Program-made: the position numbers and the translations under genes
Assembly: GCF_027489515.1 (NCBI RefSeq)
Contig: NZ_JAIXZS010000073.1
Span: forward strand, 1-64,000
DNA from: Novosphingobium sp.
GTDB lineage: Bacteria > Pseudomonadota > Alphaproteobacteria > Sphingomonadales > Sphingomonadaceae
DNA length: 64,000 nucleotides
Reading direction: 5' to 3'
Shown: piece after piece, positions 32,375 to 40,996 of the stretch
Layout of the letters: each line of letters begins with the position of its first letter
How positions within the stretch are numbered: position 1 is the stretch's first letter
The notes under the pieces: model-generated
Database searches by the model: none
Told to the model about the DNA's origin: nothing
Seen by the model: the letters and a program-made list of their open reading frames with translations, nothing else

Positions 32375-34161
32375 AGCCGCTCCAGCGTGAGCAACCTCTT
32401 GTCACCCAGCCACGCCCGCCCCAGCGCCGCTTCTGCCGCGCGCGCTTCCAGCTTGTGCCCCAACGCGGTCTCGCTCTGCGCCAGGCCCCATAGCGCCCAG
32501 CCATTCCCCGGCGCCACCAGCAGTGCCTGCTGGAAGGCCTCGCGCGCCTCGGCGGGCTTCCCCGCCGCCAGCAGCGCCGCGCCGAGCGATTGCCCCACCG
32601 GATAATACCAGTACGGCGGCTCTTGATAGGGGATCGTTCCTTCGATTGCCTGTGCCTTGCGATACGCGTCCGCCGCCGCCGCAAAGTCCCCCTGCGCAAA
32701 GGCCATGCGCCCGCGCATCACGTGCTGCGCCAAATGGATAAGGTCGGTCCCCGGCACCCCCTGGCCTTCCAGCACCTTGATCCCGGGATCGGCGGTCAGT
32801 GTGTCCATCGCCGCCAGCTCCCGCGCCAGCGCCTCCGGCTGCTTCAGCCGCGCAAAGGCCACCCCGCGCGCATAGTGCCACATCGCCCGCACATAGGGCA
32901 GGCGCGCATCGGGCTTCGGCAGCGCCAGGATCTGCGCCGGCGTCCCCCCTTGTGCAAAGGCGAACGAGGGCGCGGCGACCACCGCCTGCACCCAGCCCAG
33001 TTCCACCGCCTTGTCCTCGGGGATGATCCGCATCAGCTTGCGCGCCTGCGCCACCGCGAGGCCGAGATCGCCCGCCTGCTGCGCCGAGGTCACGATGAAG
33101 TGGACGTTGTGCGGATAATAGCCGTAGCGATAGAGCCCGTCGTCGGGCACCCGCGCCAGATAGGCCTCGTCGGATCTCGCCGCCGCCACGTTGGCCCGGA
33201 TCGAATCCTTGTAGCGCCCGATCCGGTAATAGATGTGTCCGGGCATATGGACGAGGTGCCCCGCCTCGGGCATCGCGCCCATGGCCAGCGCATCCGCCGC
33301 CTTCTCGGCCCGCGCCGGATCGACATAGTTTTCCATCAGGTGGATATAGAGGTGCGCAGCCTGCTGGTGTCCGGGATGTCGCGCCAGCACGCCTTCCACC
33401 AGCGCCACCGCCGTGTCGATCCGCGCGCGCGGCTGGCTGCGGCCCGGCTGCCAGTAGTTCCACGGGCTCGTGTCCATCGCCGCTTCGGCCGCCAGCACTG
33501 CCAGATCATCGTTGCCCGGCCGCTGCGCCGCAAGGCCCAGCATGGCATCGGCATAAGCCGCGTCCATCGCTGCCCGGTCTGCCTTCGGGTCGGCGGAATA
33601 GCGCGCCGCCAGCGCGGCAATCAGCGCCCGGTCGAGCGGGGGCGCATTCCCCGCGAGGGCCTGCGCCTTCTCCAGCGCGGTCAATGTCGGCGCGAGCGCC
33701 TTCGCTTCCATCGGCGCGTTGATATTGGGCCCTTGCACCAGCGCCTCGCCCCAGAAGCACAGCGCGCACCCGGGCGCGAGCGCCTGCGCCTTCCTGAACG
33801 AGGCGACCGCCGCTGCATGGTTGAAGTTGTAGGCCATCTCGATGCCCTGATCGAACCACGGCCGCGCCTGCGCTGTCAGCCCACCAGGCTCCAGCGCCGA
33901 GCGCGGCACACCGCCATAAAGCGGGAACGTGCCCGGCACGACCGGCCCTATCAGCGAGGCGGCCTGCTGCAATCGCCGCAGCAGGATCGGCGTGCTGGCG
34001 CCGGCCTTCTCCGCACAGGCCGCCGCCGCCAGCCGCGAAGGATCGAGCATGGCGAGCGCCGCCGCGTCAGATGGTGGCGCACGGTGCAAGGTGGTCGCGG
34101 CGGCGGCCGCCATCGCCCCGCCTGTCAGCAAGGCCAGACCCAGCACTCGATAGACTCGCAT
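32371..34161 (-). CDS. secreted TPR-like repeat protein with CxxC motif
   Basis: A 596-residue protein with a signal peptide (LGLALLTGGAMAAAAATTL). After GLTAQARPWFDQGIEMAYNF comes APGCALCFWGEALVQGP, a CxxC-x-WGEA motif, then many TPR-like helices (LAVLAAEAAMDTSP, AHLYIHLMENY, HLVHMPGHIYYRIGRYKDSI). The PGHIYYRIGRY block also has the Met and His pattern H-M-P-x-H shared with the paralogue at 8290-10043 (HLVHMPSHTFFWVGRY). The family is widespread in sphingomonads; its function is unknown. The CxxC and His/Met residues could bind a metal or haem-like group, but no CxxCH is present. Confidence 0.75.
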   Translation of the reverse strand: MRVYRVLGLALLTGGAMAAAAATTLHRAPPSDAAALAMLDPSRLAAAACAEKAGASTPILLRRLQQAASLIGPVVPGTFPLYGGVPRSALEPGGLTAQARPWFDQGIEMAYNFNHAAAVASFRKAQALAPGCALCFWGEALVQGPNINAPMEAKALAPTLTALEKAQALAGNAPPLDRALIAALAARYSADPKADRAAMDAAYADAMLGLAAQRPGNDDLAVLAAEAAMDTSPWNYWQPGRSQPRARIDTAVALVEGVLARHPGHQQAAHLYIHLMENYVDPARAEKAADALAMGAMPEAGHLVHMPGHIYYRIGRYKDSIRANVAAARSDEAYLARVPDDGLYRYGYYPHNVHFIVTSAQQAGDLGLAVAQARKLMRIIPEDKAVELGWVQAVVAAPSFAFAQGGTPAQILALPKPDARLPYVRAMWHYARGVAFARLKQPEALARELAAMDTLTADPGIKVLEGQGVPGTDLIHLAQHVMRGRMAFAQGDFAAAADAYRKAQAIEGTIPYQEPPYWYYPVGQSLGAALLAAGKPAEAREAFQQALLVAPGNGWALWGLAQSETALGHKLEARAAEAALGRAWLGDKRLLTLERL

Positions 34162-34273
34162 GCGACCCCTCTCTCATCGCCCGGGAAGCATCAGCCTATG
34201 CCTGCCGCGGCGGTGGTGCAATCGCCCCGGTTTCGATACGATCCGTCACGCAGCGATCAGGGCCATGCAAAGG

Positions 34274-34774
34274 TCAGGAGTTCTTCAGAGCGTCGGAGTT
34301 TCTCCCGTCGAGATAGTCTCGGAGCAGGCCCACCAATTGTTCGGCATTTGCTCGGCCCAGCCGTGCGGTGAGATCGAGTTCAAGTTCTGTTTTTGCCAGA
34401 TAGGCGGCTTGCAGGAACGCCCGCCCGCTGGCCGTAAACACCACGCGCTGCGAACGGCGGTCATCTGGATCGGCTTCCCGGGAAACATATCCCAGTTGCT
34501 GCAGATTGATGATGAGTTCCGATGCCGATTGCTTGGTCAGGCCCGCGCGGCGCGCCACTTCGGTCAGCCGTGTTCCGGCGATGTCGATATGCGGAAGAAT
34601 CGCCGCATGCGCGAGGGTCAATTGCGGATGACCGCTCGCCCGGACCTTGTCGATCGCCGCCTCATTGTATTGCCGAGAGGCGCGCAGCAGCAGGCGTCCG
34701 AAACTGTGCTCACGCAGATGCGTGATCGCCTGTTCGGTGGCCACGGAGAAACTTTCGGGTTCATCACTTGACAT
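34274..34774 (-). CDS. MarR family transcriptional regulator
   Basis: A 166-residue winged-helix regulator. The pattern LTLAHAAILPHIDIAGTRLT, EVARRAGLTKQSASELIINL and the wing DPDDRRSQRVVFTASGRAFL are MarR-family hallmarks (D-x-R-D/S-x-R). It is divergent from the SnoaL-like gene with only 56 bases between starts. Two operator-like sites fill the gap, so it probably represses both itself and the neighbour. The ligand is unknown. Confidence 0.88.
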   Translation of the reverse strand: MSSDEPESFSVATEQAITHLREHSFGRLLLRASRQYNEAAIDKVRASGHPQLTLAHAAILPHIDIAGTRLTEVARRAGLTKQSASELIINLQQLGYVSREADPDDRRSQRVVFTASGRAFLQAAYLAKTELELDLTARLGRANAEQLVGLLRDYLDGRNSDALKNS

Positions 34775-34775
34775 C

Positions 34776-34793
34776 GGTCAGGTATCCTGACTA
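34776..34793. promoter_or_regulatory. MarR operator-like site 1
   Basis: GTCAGG-TAT-CCTGAC is a perfect palindrome (34777-34791), right beside the MarR start codon. The right half extends to TCCTGACTA, repeated 21 bases downstream. Confidence 0.6.
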
Positions 34794-34795
34794 GA

Positions 34796-34816
34796 TAGTA
34801 CGGAGTCCTGACTATC
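34796..34816. promoter_or_regulatory. MarR operator-like site 2
   Basis: TAGTACGGA-G-TCCTGACTA (34796-34814) is an imperfect palindrome whose right half is identical to that of site 1. The centres, 34784 and 34805, are 21 bases apart, two helical turns. It lies just before the AAGGAG ribosome site of the SnoaL-like gene. Confidence 0.55.
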
Positions 34817-34830
34817 AAGGAGAATCCCCG

Positions 34831-35235
34831 ATGTCCACAGTGAACGACGACGTCGCAATATCGGCCAGATCGTTTATCCAATGCGTATGGAATGCCGAGG
34901 ACGGCGTCCGGCACCTGTCGGATTGGCTGGCCCCGGATTACCTCGACCACGCTTATCAGGGCGATGCGGCCGGGCTCGCCAACGCGATCGCCGAACTTCG
35001 GCAGGCCTTTCCCGATGCGCAGTTCGAGATCGAGGACGTGGTTGCCGAAAGAAGCACTGCAGTACTGAGGATGCGGCTCCGGGCGACCCACTCCGGTGCC
35101 TTTCGCGGGACGGCGGCAACCGGCGCCGCTGTCGACGTCAAGGTTTTCCGCTGGCTCCGTTTCGATCGGGGCCGCATCGCCGAGCATTGGGCGCTCCTCG
35201 ATACCGCCTCTCTGCTGCGCCAGCTCGCTGCCTGA
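34831..35235 (+). CDS. SnoaL-like / NTF2-fold protein (ester cyclase type)
   Basis: A 134-residue protein of the SnoaL-like polyketide cyclase or NTF2 fold. WLAPDYLDHAYQGDAAGLAN and AFPDAQFEIEDVVAERSTAV followed by LRMRLRATHSGAFRG, then FRWLRFDRGRIAEHWALLDT, match this fold. The conserved W-x-x-x-D at the end (EHWALLD) and the His/Asp in the pocket (YLDHAY) are typical. It is controlled with the MarR-type gene by shared operators. The substrate is unknown. A strong AAGGAGAA ribosome site precedes ATG 34831. Confidence 0.78.
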   Translation: MSTVNDDVAISARSFIQCVWNAEDGVRHLSDWLAPDYLDHAYQGDAAGLANAIAELRQAFPDAQFEIEDVVAERSTAVLRMRLRATHSGAFRGTAATGAAVDVKVFRWLRFDRGRIAEHWALLDTASLLRQLAA

Positions 35236-35609
35236 TCGTTAGCCCGTGGAAGCGGCGAGGAGCAGCACGCCTCGTGCAGCAAGGGCGGAGCTGCAGGTCC
35301 AGCCTAGGTGCGGCGCTCTCGATATGAGACCAATTGCCTGGAACTTCTCTCCATCATCGAGGTGAGTTCTCCCGAAGATTGGGCGCCGATCCGGCATATG
35401 GGCAGCCTCTGAACCGCCAAATCGCAAACAGCACCAATACATCGCTGAGCAAATCGTCGACGTGCGTTGCCAGTTAGACGAGTGATACCAGAAGCAGATT
35501 CCATCTGATGCCACTGGCGCCGTCGCGACGTTCCGAACCCGCCATGGCCGCGTTCGGAGCTGGCACGCGTCGCGTCCAAACTCTTCGCAATACACTGGGA
35601 ATAAAGATT
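35236..35609. other. 374-base gap without a recognised gene
   Basis: A minus-strand frame spans 35239-35595, but its product resembles no family I know and has atypical residue use (many Trp, Cys and Arg). GGGA about 9 bases before ATG 35610 is the only useful site seen. Confidence 0.4.
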
Positions 35610-36323
35610 ATGTCGTTGCTAACTCATGCTGTAAGGCCTGCGCTATCGCCAGTTCTGCCGATCGCTCTTGGCTTGGTCGCGTTTATCGTCGTGGCCTTTG
35701 CCCAATTCGAATTGCGCGGCCTCGTCCCGCTGGGCGCGCTCCCGCTGCTTGTGCACCTGCATGGCGCATTGATGCTGTCCTGGCTGATCGTCTTTGCGTT
35801 GCAGGCGGTGATTGCAAACCGGCAGATGCGCTCAGCCCACCGGGTGCTTGGTCTCGTCGCTGGCCCCCTTGTATTGCTGATCCCGCCGGTCACTGTCGCC
35901 GCCTGCATCGCGATGCTGCGCATGCACATGGCCCCACCGTTCTTCAGCCCGGCATTCTTCTTGTCTTTGGTGGTTGTGGAAGTTCTTGCCTTCGCGGCAT
36001 TGGTTGGCTGGGCGCTGGCGCTGCGCCGCGAGTCTGATTGGCACTACCGCTTGATGATCGGCGCCACGATCGTGCTAATGGAGCCTGCTGTAGGACGGGC
36101 GTTGCCATTGCCGATCATTGGCGCAGCCATGGAACAAACCATCGCACTCGTGCTGCAACTCCTGGTGGTCGGTTGCATCGCCTTGATCGACAGGCGAGGT
36201 GGCCGGAAAATCCATCCAGCCACACTCTCCGTCGCCGCAGTTATTGTGGGAACCCATCTGCTTGATGTCGCATTTGCTCAGGTTCCCGCGGTCCAACTGG
36301 TGGCAAATGCGCTTGCCGCTTAG
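35610..36323 (+). CDS. unknown seven-helix membrane protein
   Basis: About 237 residues with seven predicted helices, for example PVLPIALGLVAFIVVAFAQF, LHGALMLSWLIVFALQAVIA and LVAGPLVLLIPPVTVAACIA. The pattern HLHGALMLSWLIVF followed by RSAHRVLGLVAG resembles a family of small membrane proteins common in sphingomonads and other proteobacteria, with conserved His residues that could bind haem or metal. I do not recognise a named function. ATG 35610 is preferred by the membrane start and GGGA; the longer frame to 35508 lacks support. The composition is somewhat less GC-rich than its neighbours. Its end is 15 bases from the convergent Rieske gene. Confidence 0.65.
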   Translation: MSLLTHAVRPALSPVLPIALGLVAFIVVAFAQFELRGLVPLGALPLLVHLHGALMLSWLIVFALQAVIANRQMRSAHRVLGLVAGPLVLLIPPVTVAACIAMLRMHMAPPFFSPAFFLSLVVVEVLAFAALVGWALALRRESDWHYRLMIGATIVLMEPAVGRALPLPIIGAAMEQTIALVLQLLVVGCIALIDRRGGRKIHPATLSVAAVIVGTHLLDVAFAQVPAVQLVANALAA

Positions 36324-36338
36324 CGATCCCTGCGCCGC

Positions 36339-37571
36339 CTACTCCGCCGCTTCGCGCTGCGCTTCGCGGGCGAACATCTCGACCAGTTCGTCGTCGGTCG
36401 CTTCAAGCAGCTTCGCCGCCCAGGTGTGGAACACCTGTCCGCCGCGCTCGTTGCGGCCGAACAGCACGTCCTTCATCAGGCCGCTCTGCAGCGCTTCGTG
36501 CTGGCGCTTGCCGGTCTTGTAGTCCTCGTCGCGCACCACGATCTCGAGGAAGTCGAACTGCTCGTGCGCGGCCTTGATCGCCACTTCGTCGTCCGGCTTC
36601 TTCTCCATCACGTAGAACTGGGTGGTGAAGCTCTCGCCTACCTTGTCGCCGGGGAAGAGCTGGCTGATCATCGCACCGCGCAGGCCGCCGCCGTAGAAGC
36701 TGGCGATCGAGATGTGCGGGAAGATCGTCCACACGCCTTGCACCAGCACGTCGTCGGAAATCTCGTCATCGTTAAGCTGGCTGAGGTCGATCTGGCGGTC
36801 ATCGCCCGAGGAAACCTTGATGGCGAACTTGGAGGGGGTGGAGAGGCGCTGGTGCGGCCCGAACTCGAAGTAGTTGGCGCGGTTGTAGAAGTCCGAACCG
36901 AACGTGTTCGCGTGAAGAACCGGCAGGTGGTAGAAATCGAGGTAGCCGTCGTAGGCGGTCTTCCAGTTCGGCCCGGAAAGCGTACGCTGGCTGAAGAGAT
37001 ACCAGTCCTTGAACCCGAACGCCTCGAGCAGCGCGTCATAGCCGCACAGGTAATCGGCGATCGAAAGCTTCGACTTGGGATCGAGCGTCGCCCAGATGAG
37101 GCCAGCGCTCTCATAGACCGGGAAGCGCGTCAGGCAGAGCGCCGCCTTGTCCACCGCGCCGAAATCCTGCGGGCTCGCCACGCCGATGAGGTCGCCGTCG
37201 TTCTTGAAGGTCCAGCCGTGATAGCCGCAGGTGAAGCGGCTGGCATTGCCGCTGCCCGAGGCCACCGGGTTGCCGCGGTGCGTGCACATGTTGAGGAACG
37301 CGCCGACCGTCCCATCGCGCTGGCGGGTCAGCAGCAGCGGCACGCCAGCAATGTCCATCGCCTTGTAGTCGCCGGGGTTGGGCAGCTCGCACGAAGGCGC
37401 CACCATCAGCGGCAAGCGGCGGAAGATCTGCTTCTTCTCGCGCTCGAACAGCGCCTCGTCGGTATAGGTCGAGGCCGGAATGCGCACGACTTCGTCCGCG
37501 AGTTCCATCGTCCCGGCATCGCCGTGGGCGATAAGCGAACGGGTCATTTCGATCAGCTGTTCACGTGACAT
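36339..37571 (-). CDS. Rieske aromatic ring-hydroxylating oxygenase, alpha subunit
   Basis: A 410-residue oxygenase alpha subunit. The Rieske 2Fe-2S motif is CTHRGNPV followed by CGYHGW (C-x-H, then C-x-x-H after 16 residues). The mononuclear iron site His, His and Asp lie in the DGYLDFYHLPVLHANTF region (D-x-x-x-D/F-Y-H-x-x-x-x-H). It would insert O2 into an aromatic or cyclic substrate using electrons from a separate reductase and ferredoxin, which are not in this window. ATG 37571 is preferred to the longer frame. It is in line with a second oxygenase gene 92 bases upstream. Confidence 0.88.
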   Translation of the reverse strand: MSREQLIEMTRSLIAHGDAGTMELADEVVRIPASTYTDEALFEREKKQIFRRLPLMVAPSCELPNPGDYKAMDIAGVPLLLTRQRDGTVGAFLNMCTHRGNPVASGSGNASRFTCGYHGWTFKNDGDLIGVASPQDFGAVDKAALCLTRFPVYESAGLIWATLDPKSKLSIADYLCGYDALLEAFGFKDWYLFSQRTLSGPNWKTAYDGYLDFYHLPVLHANTFGSDFYNRANYFEFGPHQRLSTPSKFAIKVSSGDDRQIDLSQLNDDEISDDVLVQGVWTIFPHISIASFYGGGLRGAMISQLFPGDKVGESFTTQFYVMEKKPDDEVAIKAAHEQFDFLEIVVRDEDYKTGKRQHEALQSGLMKDVLFGRNERGGQVFHTWAAKLLEATDDELVEMFAREAQREAAE

Positions 37572-37663
37572 GGTCGTATCCTCGGTTCCCGGTGCAGGGC
37601 TTTCCCGGCTGACAGTGATCCCCGGCAGCCCTGCCTGCAATTGTCATTTTTGCTTGGTGCGGC

Positions 37664-39202
37664 CTAACGCGATAATTGCGCGTTGAGCAGCATATGGAAA
37701 TGCCGGATCTTCGTCTCGCCATAATTGGCAAACACGATCTCCTCCGATTTGATCGACTTCATGCCCCGCTGCACGTGCGGCAGGTTCACCACGTCCTGGT
37801 TGAACACCTTGGCCAGCATGCCAAGCTCCTCTGCGTCGCAATAGTCGTCATCGAAATCGAGCCAGTGGACCTTGGCAGGCGCGGGGCGCGGCTCGCCCTT
37901 GCGCACCGGCATCATGAACATCGTCTCGTGGATGCATTCCTCCGGATTGTCGCCCAGCGGGCGGAATCGGTAGAAGATCGGGTTGAGGCACCCCCACGGG
38001 CTGATGTTGGGGAAGAGGTTGTAGTAGATCGTGTCGACGAATTCGGCGTCGGACAGCGTATCGACCTCATCGCCCAGCACGCCCCGCCAATGCTCGCGCG
38101 CCGCATCCGCCATCGCCTTGCGGCGGCCCTCCACCGGGCCGGTCGTGGTGTGGTCCTCTTCCAGCTCCCACCCGGCAGGCAGTTTGCCGCCGACCCAGTC
38201 GCACAGCTGTACGTCGGCGTGATCGAGTTCGCCGTCGATATGGTGCGCCTGGTGGTCGAAGATCCCCGTTCGCCCGTCGCGCGCGGTTACCTTCACGCGG
38301 TCCTCGCCGAGCCTCTCGTAGACATTCCCCGAAAGCGCGTGGCGCACCTTGGCATAAGTCTTCGCGCCCTCCAGCGGCTCCGCCACCACCGCCGGGTTCA
38401 CATGCGGGCTGAGAAGCCCATTGGGCGAAATCGCGCGCGACATGTTGCCGAACACGTCATACTTCGAATTGGCATCGCCCATCACATCCAGCAGCGTCGG
38501 GTGCGTCGCCACCACGTGATAGGCCTCCATGAAGGCCTCCTGCGCCACCTTCCAGTTGCACCGCAGCTTCTTCGCCACGTGCACCGCCTTGTAGCGCCGC
38601 TCGAACGGGATCGGCTGGAAGTGCCGGTCGATATCGCCGAGGAAGTCCTCGAAGCTTTCTGCCTTGTCGTCCGGATTGATGAACACCCAGCCACCCCAGC
38701 GCCCCACGCGCACCGGCGGCAGGCTGTGGGTCTTTGCGCTGACGGAGGGGAAGTCCCACTGGCACGGCACTTCCTTCAGGGCTCCGTCGATCCCCCAGTT
38801 CCAGCCGTGGAATGGGCAGCGAAAGCTGTGCAGCCCCTTGCTGTCCTCGGTCAGCAGCGCCCGCCCGCGGTGGAGGCAGGCGTTGGGAAAGGCCTTGATC
38901 TCGTCCGGCCCGGTGCGCACCACGATGTAGGACAAGTGTGCGATATCATAGACATGGCTGTCGCCAACGTTCGGGATATCGTCCTCGTGGCAGGCCATCT
39001 GCCACACCCGCTTCCACAGCCGTTCGACCTCCAGATCGAAGAAATCGCGCGAGTAGTAGATGCTGGGATCGACGATTGTCGGCCCCGGTGGCAGCGGGCT
39101 GTCCTCGCGCAGGCGCTCCGGTACGGCATGCGTGTCCATGTCCAGCAGCGCGTCGTAGGTGATCCCCTTGGACCGGTTGGTGCCCGTCAGCGTCTCGACC
39201 AT
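37664..39202 (-). CDS. second Rieske oxygenase alpha subunit
   Basis: A 512-residue alpha subunit, longer than usual. The Rieske motif is CLHRGRALL and CPFHGWNWG. The catalytic iron ligands are in NWKVAQEAFMEAYHVVATHP (E-A-Y-H-x-x-x-x-H). An extended C-terminal half (DGELDHADVQLCDW, AREHWRGVLGDEVD) holds FPNISPWGCLNPIFYRFRPL. The protein differs clearly from the one downstream and probably acts on another substrate or step, such as a steroid or terpenoid ring. The start codon is preceded by GAGGAGAG. An esterase gene is divergent. Confidence 0.87.
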   Translation of the reverse strand: MVETLTGTNRSKGITYDALLDMDTHAVPERLREDSPLPPGPTIVDPSIYYSRDFFDLEVERLWKRVWQMACHEDDIPNVGDSHVYDIAHLSYIVVRTGPDEIKAFPNACLHRGRALLTEDSKGLHSFRCPFHGWNWGIDGALKEVPCQWDFPSVSAKTHSLPPVRVGRWGGWVFINPDDKAESFEDFLGDIDRHFQPIPFERRYKAVHVAKKLRCNWKVAQEAFMEAYHVVATHPTLLDVMGDANSKYDVFGNMSRAISPNGLLSPHVNPAVVAEPLEGAKTYAKVRHALSGNVYERLGEDRVKVTARDGRTGIFDHQAHHIDGELDHADVQLCDWVGGKLPAGWELEEDHTTTGPVEGRRKAMADAAREHWRGVLGDEVDTLSDAEFVDTIYYNLFPNISPWGCLNPIFYRFRPLGDNPEECIHETMFMMPVRKGEPRPAPAKVHWLDFDDDYCDAEELGMLAKVFNQDVVNLPHVQRGMKSIKSEEIVFANYGETKIRHFHMLLNAQLSR

Positions 39203-39254
39203 GCTTGCTCTCCTCTTCCGCATGGAAGGATGACGCAGCAGGCCGCCTCCAGGC

Positions 39255-39291
39255 TTTGACCTGCCTCAAATTCGCGGCCCTCAAAAATGAG
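39255..39291. promoter_or_regulatory. two small palindromes in the oxygenase-esterase divergent gap
   Basis: TTTGA-CCTGCC-TCAAA (39255-39270) and CTCA-AAAA-TGAG (39280-39291) lie between the divergent oxygenase and esterase starts. They could be operator sites; the evidence is only symmetry and place. Confidence 0.35.
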
Positions 39292-39368
39292 AGCGGGATC
39301 GCCAGGGCTTGCAACTGCGGCCCTCGTGCGTACCAACAGGCCAAACCGCGCGAGGGGGAGTGCAGCAC

Positions 39369-40982
39369 ATGATCCGGACCATCTGCCGCAGCCTTGCCGC
39401 CGCCGCCGCGCTCTTCCTCGGCGCCCCGCTCGCCGCCCAATCCGCGTCGCCCTCCGCGCCGCAGGGTGAGGTCGTCACCACCGCCTCGGGCAAGGTCGAA
39501 GGCTTCATCCGTAATGGCGTCCTCGAATTCCGCGGCATCCCCTATGCCGCCCCTGTTTCCGGCGATGCACGCTGGAGCATGCCGCAACCCGCAGCGCCCT
39601 GGACCGGCGTGCTGCCCGCGATGCACTTCGGCGGCGCTTGCCCGCAGGCCGCGCGCTACGGCCTCACCGAACGCAGCGACGAGGAGAACTGCCTCACCCT
39701 CAATGTCAGCCTGCCCATCGCCAAGATCACCACCAAGCGCCCCGTCCTCGTCTGGCTCCACGGCGGCGCCTTCGTCGGCGGCGCGGCCTCGCTCTACCGG
39801 CTGGACCGGCTGGCGCAGGGCATGGATGCCGTCGTCGTCAGCGTGAACTACCGCCTCGGCGTGTTCGGCTTCATGGCCCCGCCCGCCGGCACCTCCGGCG
39901 CAGGCCATGTCCTCGGCCTCGAAGACCAGCGCCTCGCCCTCAAGTGGATCAAGGCCAACGTTGCAGCCTTCGGCGGCGATCCCGAAAACATAACGCTCGC
40001 AGGCGAATCCGCCGGCGCCGCCTCGGTCTGCATGCAGCTCATGGCGCCCGAGCAGACGCGCGGCCTGTTCCACCGCGCGATCATCCAGAGCGGCGCTTGC
40101 GGCACCCCCCTGCGCACCCTTGCGCAGGCCGAGGGTTTCGCGGCCAAAGTCGCCAGGGAAGCCGGCTGTGCCGATCTCGCCTGCCTCAAGACCATCGATC
40201 CGCAGGCCCTGGTCGCCGCCGGCACCCGCGCGTCGAAGGGCGAACTCCTCGCCTTCGCGCCCTTCACCGGCAATCCCACCGTCCCCAAGCCCACGCTCGA
40301 TGCGCTCAAGGCGGGCGATTTCCTCCGCATCCCCGTCCTCAATGGCTTCACGCGTGACGAGATGCGCCTCTACGTCGGCTACGATGTGCAAGGCGGCGCG
40401 AAGATCACCGCCGAGACCTACCCCGCCGCCGTCCGCGCCATCTATGGTGACAAGGCAGACAAAGTTCTCGCCCGCTACCCGCTGAGGCCCGGCGAACTCC
40501 CCGCCGAAACCCTCGGCTCGCTGATGACGGACTTCATGCCCGGCCTCGGCATCACCCACTGCCTCGAAATCGAAAGCGGCCGCCTGCTCCGGGCATACAC
40601 GCCCGTCTTCCAGTGGGAATACGCCGATCGCACTGCCCCCGTGCGCGGCGTCTCGATCCCCATCAGCCCCGAACCCGGGTTCAATCTCGGCGCGGTCCAT
40701 TCGGCAGAGCTAAATGCGCTATTCCCCAATTTCTCCAACACCGCCGCAATGACCGCGCCTGATCTCGGCCCCGCTTCGCAGGACCTCGCCGATGTGATCG
40801 TCACGACCTGGGGCGCCTTCATGCGCGGCAATCCCACCCCGCATGAGTGGCCCGCCACCCGGCCCGGCTCGGTCATGCGCTTCGAACCCACCGCCATCCG
40901 CCCTGTCGATGCCTGGGCCGAGTACCAATGCGATTTCTGGCGCGCCGAGTACCCGGCCTTCTTCGCCTCCACATCCCGCTAG
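39369..40982 (+). CDS. secreted type B carboxylesterase
   Basis: A 537-residue alpha/beta hydrolase. A signal peptide is present (SLAAAAALFLGAPLAAQS). The nucleophile Ser is in ITLAGESAGAASVCMQL, the oxyanion motif is VLVWLHGGAFVGG, and EENCLTLNVSLP and VSVNYRLGVFGFMA are family blocks. It hydrolyses esters, perhaps releasing the substrate of the adjacent Rieske oxygenases. Start ATG 39369; a GAGGGG lies 9-12 bases upstream. The SDR gene begins 14 bases after its stop, so the two are probably one operon. Confidence 0.87.
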   Translation: MIRTICRSLAAAAALFLGAPLAAQSASPSAPQGEVVTTASGKVEGFIRNGVLEFRGIPYAAPVSGDARWSMPQPAAPWTGVLPAMHFGGACPQAARYGLTERSDEENCLTLNVSLPIAKITTKRPVLVWLHGGAFVGGAASLYRLDRLAQGMDAVVVSVNYRLGVFGFMAPPAGTSGAGHVLGLEDQRLALKWIKANVAAFGGDPENITLAGESAGAASVCMQLMAPEQTRGLFHRAIIQSGACGTPLRTLAQAEGFAAKVAREAGCADLACLKTIDPQALVAAGTRASKGELLAFAPFTGNPTVPKPTLDALKAGDFLRIPVLNGFTRDEMRLYVGYDVQGGAKITAETYPAAVRAIYGDKADKVLARYPLRPGELPAETLGSLMTDFMPGLGITHCLEIESGRLLRAYTPVFQWEYADRTAPVRGVSIPISPEPGFNLGAVHSAELNALFPNFSNTAAMTAPDLGPASQDLADVIVTTWGAFMRGNPTPHEWPATRPGSVMRFEPTAIRPVDAWAEYQCDFWRAEYPAFFASTSR

Positions 40983-40996
40983 AACAAGGACCCCAC

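Noticed and set aside
35239..35595. Minus-strand 118-codon frame in the 374-base gap
   Set aside because: Odd residue composition, no ribosome site and no known family.
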